A stretch of DNA of 64,000 bases from Chitinophaga deserti (GCF_003149455.1 NZ_QFFK01000009.1:1-64000); one strand, 5' to 3'; counted from the stretch's first letter, positions 25,920 to 34,004 are shown. Numbers and translations: made by a program. Notes: generated from the letters alone by a model not told the origin.

Positions 25920-26657
25920 TCAACCCTGCCAGATTTTCCTTTCCAGCGATATTTTGGTAAGATATAACATCAGTCCGGCCACACTGGCGAAATACACGAT
26001 ATCCCGCGTATCCACCACACCACGGCTGATGGAAGTATAATGGTACCGGATGCCTGCCATGGCGAGGTAGTAATCTGCTCCGCCTTCGAATACAGGCAGT
26101 TTACTGAGTGCGTCAAACCCATTGTAAAGAATAAAGCAGGTGAAGATGGCTACCAGGAATGCCACTACCGCATTGCCCGTTAATGAGGAAGCCCACAGCC
26201 CTATGGCGGTGAACACGCTCCCCAGCAGGAAAAGCCCCAGGTAAGAGCCGAGGATGCTGCCGGTATCGGGCCCGTTACCCGCTGCGGCCAGCTGGGAAAT
26301 GGCGAGGTAATACACGGCCGTAGGCACAAGGGCAATAAGCACTATGAGCAGGCAGGCCCAGTATTTCCCCCACACGATCTGCCAGGCGGTTACCGGTTTG
26401 GTACTGAGGAGTTCCATGGTACCGCTGCGGTATTCGTCTGCCAGACTGCGCATGGTAATAGCCGGGATCAGTAGCAGGAAGATCATGGGAGCCAGCTCAA
26501 AGAGCCCGTCCAGGTCGGCATACCCGCCTTCGAGCAGGCTCGTATCCCGGAAAATGAACAGGAAGAGGCCGTTGGCAAGCAGGAACAGGATGATGGCTAC
26601 ATAACCGGTTATACTGCTGAAGAATTGGTGGATGTCTTTTTTGAATATCGCGTACAT
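25920..26657 (-). CDS. gldF: Gliding-motility ABC transporter permease GldF
   Basis: 245 residues with six predicted TM helices, ABC-2 permease type. It starts MYAIFKKDIHQFFSSITGYV, has the cytoplasmic loop MRSLADEYRSGTMELLSTKPVTAWQIVWGKYWA typical of the family, and a late GVVDTRDIVYF segment. It forms the membrane channel of the GldAFG transporter. First gene of gldF-gldG-terC. Confidence 0.92.
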   Translation of the reverse strand: MYAIFKKDIHQFFSSITGYVAIILFLLANGLFLFIFRDTSLLEGGYADLDGLFELAPMIFLLLIPAITMRSLADEYRSGTMELLSTKPVTAWQIVWGKYWACLLIVLIALVPTAVYYLAISQLAAAGNGPDTGSILGSYLGLFLLGSVFTAIGLWASSLTGNAVVAFLVAIFTCFILYNGFDALSKLPVFEGGADYYLAMAGIRYHYTSISRGVVDTRDIVYFASVAGLMLYLTKISLERKIWQG

Positions 26658-26727
26658 GACGGAAGCAAATATAATTCAATTACGTTTCCACAATATTTGA
26701 ATTTTTAATCATCCGTAAGCGCTTCAA

Positions 26728-26761
26728 TAAAAAAGCCGTCTGGTTTTGGGACCAGACGGCT
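26728..26761 (-). terminator. Terminator of the iscS-iscA operon
   Basis: Perfect 11-bp stem AGCCGTCTGGT / ACCAGACGGCT, loop TTTGGG. On the minus strand it is followed by TTTTTT. Confidence 0.85.
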
Positions 26762-26791
26762 GTAAAGTAGCTATCGTTAATGTGCCGGGGG

Positions 26792-27118
26792 TTAAACAGC
26801 GAAGCTGTCGCCACAGGCACAGGTGCGGGCTGCGTTGGGATTATTGAAGTAAAAACCTTTCCCGTTGATGCCTTCGGAGAATTCGAGGGTGGTATTGCAG
26901 AGGTACAGGAAGCTTTTCAGGTCTGTTACCACTTTAATGCCTTTATCTTCGAAAACCTGGTCTTTCGGTTTGGTTTCGTTATCAAAATCGAGTTTATAGC
27001 TGAGGCCGGAGCATCCCCCGCCCACAACGGACACGCGCAGGAAGTAATCGGAGGCCAGCGTGCCTTCGGCCCGGAGAGCATCTACTTTTTGCTTGGCTTT
27101 GTCACTGATATATATCAT
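26792..27118 (-). CDS. A-type iron-sulfur cluster carrier (HesB/IscA/SufA family)
   Basis: 108 residues. The three cluster-binding cysteines are present: GGGCSGLSY (about 36) and the C-terminal CACG (about 102 and 104). It receives and delivers Fe-S clusters. It is encoded 13 nt downstream of the cysteine desulfurase, so the two are cotranscribed. No IscU or SufB/C/D scaffold is adjacent. Confidence 0.93.
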   Translation of the reverse strand: MIYISDKAKQKVDALRAEGTLASDYFLRVSVVGGGCSGLSYKLDFDNETKPKDQVFEDKGIKVVTDLKSFLYLCNTTLEFSEGINGKGFYFNNPNAARTCACGDSFAV

Positions 27119-27131
27119 CTTATCCGTTTTT

Positions 27132-28286
27132 TTAAAGGTTATATATGGCGTGCAACGAGCGCACGGTATGGTTTACTGTCTCAATGGCACGGTCTATATC
27201 ACTTTCGGTGGTAAACCGTCCCAATCCGAATCTGAGCGAAGAATGTGCCAGTTCTTCCGGCACTCCCATGGCGAGGAGCACATGGCTGGGCTCCGGGTTG
27301 GCGGAAGTGCAGGCTGAGCCCGAAGATACGGCTATTTCGCGGCTTACGACCCTTAGCAGGTCGGTACCTTTTACCTCCGGAAAGCGCAGATTGGTGACAT
27401 GTGGCAGTCTTGGAGCGCCACCACCATTTACAATAGCCCCTGTCTGAGCCACCAGGGCGGCTTCCAGTTTATCACGAAGCACCGCCAGCCGCAGGGCTTC
27501 CCCTGCCATTTCGTCGGCTGCCAGGGCACAGGCTTTACCCAGTCCTGCAATACCCGGTACATTCAGAGTACCGGAGCGCATCCCGCGTTCGTGGCCTCCG
27601 CCATCCATCTGGGCTGTAAGGCGCACCCTGGGCGACCGGCGGCGTACATACAAAGCACCCGCGCCTTTGGGCCCGTACAGTTTATGCGCGCTCATGGCCA
27701 GCATGCCGATCCCTTCTTTAGATACGTTCAGGGGTATTTTCCCCACGGCCTGCGTGGCATCGGTCAGCAGCAGGATATCATGTTCCGCCGCAATACGGCC
27801 TATTTCGGGAATGGGCTGTATTACGCCGGTTTCGTTGTTGGCATACATTACCGCTGCCAGGATGGTATCCGGCCGGATGGCCGCTTTCAGGTCATCCGGG
27901 TTAATAAGGCCCTGCCCGTCTACCGGCAGGTAGGTGATGATGGCACCCAGCTTTTCCAGGTGGTGGCAGGTGTCCAGCACAGCTTTATGCTCCGTTTGCA
28001 CGGTAATGAGGTGTTTCCCTTTCACGGCGTAAGCCTCGTAAGCACCTTTCAGTGCCAGGTTCAGGGCCTCGGTGGCGCCGGAGGTGAACACGATCTCCTG
28101 CTGGTCGGCCCCTATAAGGCCGGCAACTTCTTCCCGTGCCTGCTGCACCGCTTCTTCCGCCGCCCAGCCCCATGCATGGTTGCGGGAGGCAGCGTTGCCG
28201 AAATGGGTGGTAAAGCAGGGCAACATGGCTTCTACCACCCGCGGATCGCAAGGGGTTGTGGCGTTGTTGTCGAGGTAAACGGGCAT
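27132..28286 (-). CDS. Cysteine desulfurase, IscS/NifS type
   Basis: 384 residues. This PLP enzyme releases sulfur from cysteine for Fe-S clusters and thio-modifications. N-terminal MPVYLDNNATTPCDP, VQTEHKAVLDTC (PLP-stacking His), MYANNETGVIQP, PLP lysine in SAHKLYGPKG (about 207), and the catalytic cysteine loop SSGSACTSANPEPSHVL (about 330). The intact Cys loop fits class I (IscS-like). The ATG at 28286 matches the family start. A TAATTTTG box lies on the minus strand at 28301-28308. First gene of a two-gene operon. Confidence 0.93.
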   Translation of the reverse strand: MPVYLDNNATTPCDPRVVEAMLPCFTTHFGNAASRNHAWGWAAEEAVQQAREEVAGLIGADQQEIVFTSGATEALNLALKGAYEAYAVKGKHLITVQTEHKAVLDTCHHLEKLGAIITYLPVDGQGLINPDDLKAAIRPDTILAAVMYANNETGVIQPIPEIGRIAAEHDILLLTDATQAVGKIPLNVSKEGIGMLAMSAHKLYGPKGAGALYVRRRSPRVRLTAQMDGGGHERGMRSGTLNVPGIAGLGKACALAADEMAGEALRLAVLRDKLEAALVAQTGAIVNGGGAPRLPHVTNLRFPEVKGTDLLRVVSREIAVSSGSACTSANPEPSHVLLAMGVPEELAHSSLRFGLGRFTTESDIDRAIETVNHTVRSLHAIYNL

Positions 28287-28366
28287 GTGCTGCATCCCCA
28301 CAAAATTACGATATAAGTTCTACTTTTACCCGGAACCGCCCTGCCTTACGGGTAACCGCCGGGTCA

Positions 28367-28374
28367 TACTTTTG
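28367..28374 (+). promoter_or_regulatory. -7 box of the methylmalonyl-CoA epimerase gene
   Basis: TACTTTTG, a perfect TAnnTTTG, 22 nt before the ATG. No TTG at the usual upstream distance. Confidence 0.4.
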
Positions 28375-28396
28375 GGGCATTAAATCATACACCTAT

Positions 28397-28798
28397 ATGT
28401 TAAAAGTTGAGCACATCGGCATCGCCGTAAAGTCGCTTGCAGTATCAGTCCCGCTATTCGAAAAATTACTGGATGCGGAATGCTACAAAACCGAGGAAGT
28501 GGCAACCGAAGGGGTGGCCACGGCATTTTTCCGCCAGGGAGATACCAAGATAGAGCTGCTGGAAGCACTTTCCGCCGCCAGTCCTGTCGCAAAGTTCCTT
28601 GAGAAGAAAGGCGAAGGTGTACATCATCTCGCTTTTGAAGTAAAAGATATCCGTGCGGAAATGGCGCGGCTGGAAAAGGAGGGATTCGAACTGTTATCGG
28701 CAGAGCCAAAACCCGGCGCCGACAACAAACTTGTGTGCTTTTTGCACCCCAAAAGCACGAATGGGGTACTGGTAGAGCTTACGCAGGAACGGCCGTGA
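28397..28798 (+). CDS. mce: Methylmalonyl-CoA epimerase
   Basis: 133 residues, VOC fold. It interconverts (S)- and (R)-methylmalonyl-CoA in the propionate/succinate pathway. KVEHIGIAVKSL carries the first metal His, GEGVHHLAFEV the second, and the C-terminal NGVLVELTQ the conserved Glu. The length is normal. Functionally it connects to the B12-binding mutase subunit at 11478-11897. ATG at 28397 chosen; the longer frame extends into non-homologous sequence. Confidence 0.92.
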   Translation: MLKVEHIGIAVKSLAVSVPLFEKLLDAECYKTEEVATEGVATAFFRQGDTKIELLEALSAASPVAKFLEKKGEGVHHLAFEVKDIRAEMARLEKEGFELLSAEPKPGADNKLVCFLHPKSTNGVLVELTQERP

Positions 28799-28950
28799 TA
28801 GAAGGAAATCAGCCTGTTATGAAAAAAGCGTGAAAAAAATTGTCGGTATTTAAACCTTTTATTTAATCGCGCGTTGATAATGGTATAAGTTAGAGCAAAT
28901 GCAAGCCACACGGCTTTCACACAATACTCTAAAGTTGGCATAGGTTATGA

Positions 28951-28988
28951 AAACCTGTGGGTTTTTTAACTCGCAGGTTTATTTTTTT
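28951..28988 (+). terminator. Orphan intrinsic terminator
   Basis: AAACCTGTG pairs with CGCAGGTTT (one wobble) around a 12-nt loop, followed by ATTTTTTT. It lies over 150 bases after the mce stop. It could end the mce transcript or an unannotated small RNA beginning near 28860. Confidence 0.55.
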
Positions 28989-29247
28989 AGCCCAATCCAT
29001 GCATTTCTAAAGGAATATTCCTGTATCCGGCGCAGGTTTGAAACCTCAGCCCCCGTTGCGTCGCACACTGCCGCTTTTTATCTCTCCCGTACATTGCTTT
29101 AGCCATAAATGGTCTGAAATCAGCCTTTCGTTCCGCTTCCCGTGGTAAGGCCGTGTATCCGCTAAGGTATCTCACCCTTTACAGCAGGGTTAATGGTGGT
29201 TTAAAGAAGGGTTACTGTATATATACTGTATATAAAACCCGGCTAAA

Positions 29248-29264
29248 CCCAATACAGTATTGGG
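29248..29264. repeat. Perfect 17-nt palindrome
   Basis: CCCAATACAGTATTGGG: two 8-bp arms around a single A. A possible operator for the gene at 29371. Confidence 0.45.
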
Positions 29265-29370
29265 AAAAGGGGACTTTTATATACATTGGGGTACATTATC
29301 AGTATCTAAGTAGTAACTTTTAAGTGGATATGCCGGGAGGCATCCGTACTCACCATTCAACTATTCTACC

Positions 29371-29799
29371 ATGATCCAGCACCTTACCGGGGCAAATGGC
29401 CCGACCATTCCGTTTTACCTGCTCTTTTGCCTGTTGGTACTTGCGGGGAAGCCTGTTTCGGCTCAGCAGCCGGGGATGATGGTGCGTATCGCGGAAATTG
29501 AAGTCAGATCCGGTTATTTGGAGGAATACAGGACTATCCTGCAGGAAGAGGCTGCGGCCTCCGTAAAGCTGGAACCGGGCGTTATTGCCATCTTTCCCAT
29601 GGTTCAGAAAGATGATTCCAGCCGTATCCGCATCCTGGAAATCTATGCCGGTAAAGAGGCCTATGAGCAACATCTGAAGACCCCGCATTTCCTTAAGTAT
29701 AAGAATTCCACGCTCCACATGGTAAAATCCCTGAAACTGCTGGACATGGATGCGATAGATCCCCAGCTTATGCCCGCTTTGTTCAGGAAACTTGACTAG
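29371..29799 (+). CDS. Exported antibiotic-biosynthesis-monooxygenase (ABM) domain protein
   Basis: 142 residues. A signal peptide (hydrophobic FYLLFCLLVLAG, then KPVSAQQ) precedes one ABM domain: MVRIAEIEVRSGYLEEYRTIL, a long central helix, EPGVIAIFPMVQKDD, and RILEIYAGKEAYEQHLKTPHFLKYK. This dimeric ferredoxin-like fold occurs in quinol monooxygenases and heme-degrading proteins; the substrate here is unknown. It overlaps the end of convergent murF by 4 nt. Confidence 0.87.
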   Translation: MIQHLTGANGPTIPFYLLFCLLVLAGKPVSAQQPGMMVRIAEIEVRSGYLEEYRTILQEEAAASVKLEPGVIAIFPMVQKDDSSRIRILEIYAGKEAYEQHLKTPHFLKYKNSTLHMVKSLKLLDMDAIDPQLMPALFRKLD

Positions 29800-31067
29800 C
29801 TCACCACTTTCTCCATTCCCACACTGCGGGAGCCCTTTACGAGTATATGGGTGTCTTCAAATTTTTGCATTTCCAGCCATTGGCGGGCTTCATCAGCAGT
29901 TTCGAACCATACGTATGGATGCTGCGTTTGCGAGAATTCTTTACCTACCAGTACCACCGCTTTCCAGTGGCTTGTTTGCAGGAGGTCGGCCAGTGCCTGG
30001 TGTTCTTTGGGGCTGTCGTCGCCCAGTTCCTTCATAGCCCCCAGCATCAGCACTTTCTGCTTTGCATCCAGCGCGGCGAAGTTTTCCACGGCGGCTTTCA
30101 TGCTGGAGGGGTTGGCATTGTAGGCATCCATCACATAGGTGTTGGTGCCTTTCTGCATTACCTGCGAGCGGTTGTTAGACGGTACGTATGCTTCCAGTGC
30201 GGCGCGCAGCTTGTCTGCAGGTACCTTAAAGTGCAGGCCGGCGGCAATGGCGGCCATTACATTGGGGAAGTTATAAGCGCCTGCGAGGTGTGTGCGTACA
30301 TGGCCGGCTTCCACGGCTTCCAGTTCCAGCAGGGCGGTACCGGGGAATGGGGCGCCGGCATAATCAGCCGGTTCGTGCCCGTAGGTGATAATGGTACCGA
30401 TGCCTTTACTCATCTCCACGAGGTAGGGGTAATCTTTGCAAACGAATACGGTACCACCGTTCTCCCGCAGGTAATCGTACAGTTCGCCTTTGGCCAGCCG
30501 TACGCCTTCTTCACTGCCAAACCCTTCGAGGTGGGCCTTTCCTATATTGGTGATGAGCCCGTGGGTAGGCTCCGCTACTTTACAATAGCCTGCAATTTCG
30601 TGCCGGTGGTTGGCGCCCATTTCTATCACGGCCATTTCTGCATCTAAAGGAATGCGGAGGATGGTGAGGGGCACGCCAATATGATTGTTGAGGTTGCCTG
30701 CCGTGGCATGAGTGCGGTAAGCTGCCCCCAGTGCGGTACGCAGCATTTCCTTCGTGGTGGTTTTGCCGTTAGTGCCCGTAATGGCGATAAACGGTATCTG
30801 GAATTGCCGCCGGTGGTGGCGTGCAAGGTCCTGCAAAGTGGTAAGTGTATCATCCACCAGCACCATCTTCTCCGGCTGTGTATTAAATGCCGGATCATCG
30901 ATCACGGCATAGCTGGCGCCCGCTGCCAGCGCGGCGGAAGCATACTGGTTGCCATTGAAGTTAGGGCCGCGCAGGGCGAAGAAGATATCGCCGGGCTGCA
31001 GCAGCCGGGTGTCTGTCTGTACAGAAGGGTGTTGGCGATAGATGCTATATAGTTGTTCGATATTCAC
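29796..31067 (-). CDS. murF: UDP-N-acetylmuramoyl-tripeptide--D-alanyl-D-alanine ligase
   Basis: 423 residues, a stand-alone MurF. It adds D-Ala-D-Ala to UDP-MurNAc-tripeptide with ATP in the cytoplasm. All motifs are canonical: DTRLLQPGDIFFALRGPNFNGN, P-loop GTNGKTTTKEM, NNHIGVPLTIL, EMGANHRHEI, THGLITNIGKAHLEGFGS, and DAYNANPSSM. I place the start at the GTG at 31067 (MNIEQLYSIYRQHPSVQTD), which fits the family. The longer frame from a TTG at 31181 would add 38 unrelated residues. Confidence 0.93.
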   Translation of the reverse strand: MNIEQLYSIYRQHPSVQTDTRLLQPGDIFFALRGPNFNGNQYASAALAAGASYAVIDDPAFNTQPEKMVLVDDTLTTLQDLARHHRRQFQIPFIAITGTNGKTTTKEMLRTALGAAYRTHATAGNLNNHIGVPLTILRIPLDAEMAVIEMGANHRHEIAGYCKVAEPTHGLITNIGKAHLEGFGSEEGVRLAKGELYDYLRENGGTVFVCKDYPYLVEMSKGIGTIITYGHEPADYAGAPFPGTALLELEAVEAGHVRTHLAGAYNFPNVMAAIAAGLHFKVPADKLRAALEAYVPSNNRSQVMQKGTNTYVMDAYNANPSSMKAAVENFAALDAKQKVLMLGAMKELGDDSPKEHQALADLLQTSHWKAVVLVGKEFSQTQHPYVWFETADEARQWLEMQKFEDTHILVKGSRSVGMEKVVS

Positions 31068-31097
31068 GATGCTGATGTTTTGTATAAAAATACAATA

Positions 31098-31129
31098 GTA
31101 CAAATGTACAATCGTACAAATGTACGATC
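31098..31129. repeat. Two tandem 16-bp near-palindromic repeats
   Basis: GTACAAATGTACAATC and GTACAAATGTACGATC follow each other directly with one mismatch. Each contains the near-palindrome GTACAAATGTAC. They lie between murF (start 31067, minus) and the cytochrome-like gene (start 31204, plus). Confidence 0.6.
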
Positions 31130-31203
31130 GCAAAAATAAGGAATGCCGGCCCTCATTTTCTTTATTATCTTTCGCAGGCAACCTATGTAAGCCTATTACC
31201 GTA

Positions 31204-31614
31204 ATGAAAACTATGCAGACCCTTACACCAATACTCAGGCGCAGGCCACAGCGGTGGTATTTACCGGTACTCCTGGCAGCCTGCCTACTTACAGCCTGTA
31301 CTTCGGAACAGGCGCCGGAGCCAACGTCGAATACCGATTGTGCAACCGTGGATGTTAAAACCGCCCGGATTTACGAGCTGGTACAGCAGCATTGTACCAA
31401 CCGCAGCTGTCACCCCGGCACCGGTTCCCCGCTGTTGGCCGATTTCTCCACGCCGGTTAAGCTCAAAAGTTATATTACTGCCAATGGCGCCTCCTGGGCT
31501 TTCCGGGTAACGGCTTCCAATGCCGATATGCCCCAGAGCCAGGGCTACCCTGCGCTTTCCCGTGCCGTGCGCGATTCCATCGCCTGCTGGGTCAGCAAAG
31601 GGATGCCGGATTGA
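31204..31614 (+). CDS. Lipoprotein with a CX4CH heme-like motif
   Basis: 136 residues. Signal peptide with lipobox LLTAC (Cys about 32), then one small domain with CTNRSCH (Cys 64, Cys 69, His 70). This is a CX4CH variant of the c-type heme site, in the setting VQQHCTNRSCHPGTGSPLL, as in cytochrome-c-like domains of surface lipoproteins. Candidate distal ligands are the Met residues in ADMPQSQGYP and the last helix. It leads an operon with a YceI protein and a DUF5777 barrel, probably an envelope electron-transfer or lipid-related module. Heme binding is not certain. Confidence 0.78.
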   Translation: MKTMQTLTPILRRRPQRWYLPVLLAACLLTACTSEQAPEPTSNTDCATVDVKTARIYELVQQHCTNRSCHPGTGSPLLADFSTPVKLKSYITANGASWAFRVTASNADMPQSQGYPALSRAVRDSIACWVSKGMPD

Positions 31615-31633
31615 TTCACCTAAATCCTGTTGC

Positions 31634-32185
31634 ATGAAACGCATATTCATCTTCATCGCACTGATCGGCCTTTCTGCTTCGCTTTCGGCGCAGGATGTAC
31701 TCTCGTGCCGCTCAGTAAGCCTCCGCTTCTTTTCCAGTGCTCCGCTGGAAGATATCGAGGCCAAAACCACACAGGGTGTTTCCGCCATCAATACCGCCAC
31801 CCGCGCCATTTATTTTAAAGTGCCCATCACATCTTTCCGGTTTAAGAAAAAGCTGATGCAGGAGCACTTCAACGAAAATTATCTCGAAAGCGATAAATAT
31901 CCCTACGCAGAATTTAAAGGGAATATACTGGGCGATGCCGACCTCACGAAGGATGGCACCTATACGGTAGAAACTGAAGGAGTGCTGCAGATACACGGTG
32001 TGTCCAAAACCTACCGTGTGCCCGGCACCATTACCGTGGCAGGGGGTAAAACTACTGTGGACGCTAAGTTTAATGTGCGGGTGGCCGATCATAAAATAAA
32101 AATTCCCAGCCTGGTGGTAAAAAACATCGCGGAAGTGGTAGAAGTAACCATGACCGCCGAGTACCAGCCGGCCGTAAAAAAATAA
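31634..32185 (+). CDS. YceI family protein
   Basis: 183 residues. Signal peptide to SLSAQ, then a YceI lipocalin-like domain: FFSSAPLEDIEAKT, IYFKVPITSFRFKKKLMQEHFNENYLESDKYP, and a C-terminal KFNVRVADHKIKIPSLV. YceI proteins bind polyisoprenoids in a beta barrel in the periplasm. It is 19 nt downstream of the cytochrome-like lipoprotein and 27 nt upstream of the DUF5777 gene, so one operon. Confidence 0.92.
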   Translation: MKRIFIFIALIGLSASLSAQDVLSCRSVSLRFFSSAPLEDIEAKTTQGVSAINTATRAIYFKVPITSFRFKKKLMQEHFNENYLESDKYPYAEFKGNILGDADLTKDGTYTVETEGVLQIHGVSKTYRVPGTITVAGGKTTVDAKFNVRVADHKIKIPSLVVKNIAEVVEVTMTAEYQPAVKK

Positions 32186-32212
32186 TCAACCAATACGATC
32201 AAATCAGCAAAT

Positions 32213-33142
32213 ATGTTGCATCTCCGCTTGCTCACCGTTCTGTTGTTACCGGCCTCCATGGCTATGGCGCAGGAAGATCTGGGAGCCATCTTCGGTAAGG
32301 ATTCCGTTCGCCGCGATCCTGTAACCGCTACTTTTAAAAGCACCCGTATTATCAATGGGCAGTCCAACGAAACGCTGGCCAAACGCGACCTCGATTTCAG
32401 GGTGGCACACCGCTTCGGGGATATTGGTGGCTCGGGCGGCGGCTCGTCTACCTTCTTCGGGCTGGATAATTCTACTGACATACGTATTGCTTTCGAGTAC
32501 GGTATTACCGACAAACTTACTGCCGGCGTGAGCCGCGCAAAAGGCAGCGGCAACTTTTCGCAGATGTGGGAAGTGCTGGGGAAATATAAGCTCCTGCAGC
32601 AAACGCACGACAACCGCATCCCGGTGGCCGTTACGCTCTTCGCCAATGCGGTAGCCTCTTCCATGAAGAGCAGTCCGGATAAGGAGGATGTGTATTATTT
32701 CGATAAGTTCAGCGACCGTGTGAGCTATGTGGCGCAGGCGGTTATTGCGCGTAAGTTCGGCAATGCCGTGAGCCTGGCGCTCACCCCGTCGTTCATACAC
32801 CGCAACCGCGTGGGGTATAAGGATATGAATAATATGTTTGCCCTGGGCGTGGGCGGCAGGCTGCGCTTCAGTAACCGTGTGGCGCTGGTGGCGGATTATT
32901 TCTATGCATTCCGTGATGAGGAGTCGAAAGATTATTATGCTGCCCGTGGTACGGATTTTTATAATTCGCTGGGTGTGGGTGTGGAAATTGAAACGGGCGG
33001 ACACGTGTTCCACCTCAATTTTACGAATGCCACTGCGGTGCTGGAGAACCAGTTTATCCCTGAAACTACCACTACCTGGCGCAACGGACAGTTCCGCTGG
33101 GGCTTCAATATCTCCCGCCGATTCTCCCTGGGAGGCCGTTAG
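32213..33142 (+). CDS. DUF5777 family outer-membrane barrel protein
   Basis: 309 residues. Signal peptide to AMAQ, then a barrel of alternating hydrophobic strands with the family-like start FKSTRIINGQSNETLAKRDLDFRVAHRFGDI, a glycine-rich GGSGGGSSTFFGLDNSTDIRI segment, and a terminal strand RWGFNISRRFSLGG. The role of DUF5777 is unknown. Position and spacing put it in the operon with the cytochrome-like lipoprotein and YceI; this combination recurs in Bacteroidota. Confidence 0.85.
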   Translation: MLHLRLLTVLLLPASMAMAQEDLGAIFGKDSVRRDPVTATFKSTRIINGQSNETLAKRDLDFRVAHRFGDIGGSGGGSSTFFGLDNSTDIRIAFEYGITDKLTAGVSRAKGSGNFSQMWEVLGKYKLLQQTHDNRIPVAVTLFANAVASSMKSSPDKEDVYYFDKFSDRVSYVAQAVIARKFGNAVSLALTPSFIHRNRVGYKDMNNMFALGVGGRLRFSNRVALVADYFYAFRDEESKDYYAARGTDFYNSLGVGVEIETGGHVFHLNFTNATAVLENQFIPETTTTWRNGQFRWGFNISRRFSLGGR

Positions 33143-33207
33143 GCGGTTAACGGAATGTGAATGGGTACGATTGTGCTGTTTCTGGACGGAAGCGGTTAAA
33201 TTGCAGT

Positions 33208-33534
33208 ATGGCAATACTGAAATGCAGTATCAGGGAGGGCTCCGGGGTGGCAAGGCTGGCGGCGTGGAAGATGAAAAGCGGCCGGATAGCGATCGTTTTC
33301 GGCAGTGTGATCCACCTGCACGGGGTGTCCCGGAAGGAATTTCTGGCCAATACGGCCTGGGTGCGGCACGAGGTGCGGCACGTTCGCCAGTACCAGGAAG
33401 CAGGGCTGTGGCGGTTTTGGTGGCGATATGTCATAGATTGGGTGCGGTATGGCTATTATAACATCCCGTATGAGCAGGATGCCCGGGAGGCAGAGGGTAA
33501 CCCCCTGGAGCTGGAGGGGGTAGAAATACGATAA
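33208..33534 (+). CDS. Small HExxH protein (DUF4157-like)
   Basis: 108 residues. VFGSVIHLHGVSRKEFLANTAWVRHEVRHVRQYQEAGLWRF carries HEVRH, an HExxH zinc-protease-type motif, at about 65-69. A Trp- and Tyr-rich helix and the segment IPYEQDAREAEGNP follow, where a Glu could be the third ligand. It resembles the short DUF4157-type proteins but is too short for a classic protease, so activity is uncertain. I prefer the ATG at 33208; a GTG at 33157 would add 17 residues. Located between the DUF5777 gene and apaG. Confidence 0.7.
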   Translation: MAILKCSIREGSGVARLAAWKMKSGRIAIVFGSVIHLHGVSRKEFLANTAWVRHEVRHVRQYQEAGLWRFWWRYVIDWVRYGYYNIPYEQDAREAEGNPLELEGVEIR

Positions 33535-33617
33535 AGATTCGTTAAAACGCCACCACCGGGGTAAAAAAATGTTACAACGCGGTTATTTTCCTTATTTTTA
33601 CCGTAAAGGCTGAGTCT

Positions 33618-34004
33618 ATGGTCAAGAAGGTCACAGAGGGAATCACGATAAGCGTGGAAACGTTTTACCAGCCGGATTACTCCAATCCGATCGGCAGTGA
33701 GTTCATGTTCGCTTACCGTATTACCATCGAGAATAATAACACTTTCCCGATCAAGTTGCTGCGCCGCCATTGGTATATCATCGATTCCAACGGCTCGCAT
33801 CGCGAAGTAGAGGGAGAGGGCGTTGTAGGTGTTCAACCGTTACTGGCGCCCGGCGAAAGCTATCAATATGTGTCCGGTTCCAACCTCCGTACGGAAATCG
33901 GCAAAATGTACGGTACCTATCAAATGGAGAACCAGCTGAACAAGAAGCTCTTCGATGTGAAGATCCCCGAGTTCCAGATGGTGGTTCCTTTCAAAATGAA
34001 TTAG
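33618..34004 (+). CDS. apaG: ApaG protein
   Basis: 128 residues, full length for ApaG, a fibronectin-III-like fold linked to Co2+/Mg2+ handling and diadenosine polyphosphates. VTEGITISVETFYQPDYSNP, FAYRITIENNNTFPIKLLRRHWYIIDSNG, VVGVQPLLAPGESYQYVSGSNL and GTYQM are the conserved blocks. A TATTTTTA box ends 17 nt before the ATG. Its 3' end overlaps convergent gldB by 4 nt. Confidence 0.93.
   Translation: MVKKVTEGITISVETFYQPDYSNPIGSEFMFAYRITIENNNTFPIKLLRRHWYIIDSNGSHREVEGEGVVGVQPLLAPGESYQYVSGSNLRTEIGKMYGTYQMENQLNKKLFDVKIPEFQMVVPFKMN

Larger units (their letters stand above)
28799..29370. other. Long intergenic region with a terminator and palindromes
   Basis: About 570 bases without a credible gene. 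It holds a hairpin-plus-T-run terminator at 28951-28988 that no coding gene needs, a TATACTGTATATA direct repeat near 29212-29234, and the palindrome at 29248-29264. The last part upstream of 29371 presumably carries the promoter of the monooxygenase-like gene. Confidence 0.5.

Noticed and set aside
26792..28286. iscS-iscA considered as a DNA phosphorothioation (dnd) or other defence locus
   Set aside because: No dndB-E genes; an A-type carrier directly downstream fits ordinary iron-sulfur assembly.
28987..29175. 62-codon frame on the minus strand after the orphan terminator
   Set aside because: No start context, no recognisable features, and it begins in sequence with no promoter box.
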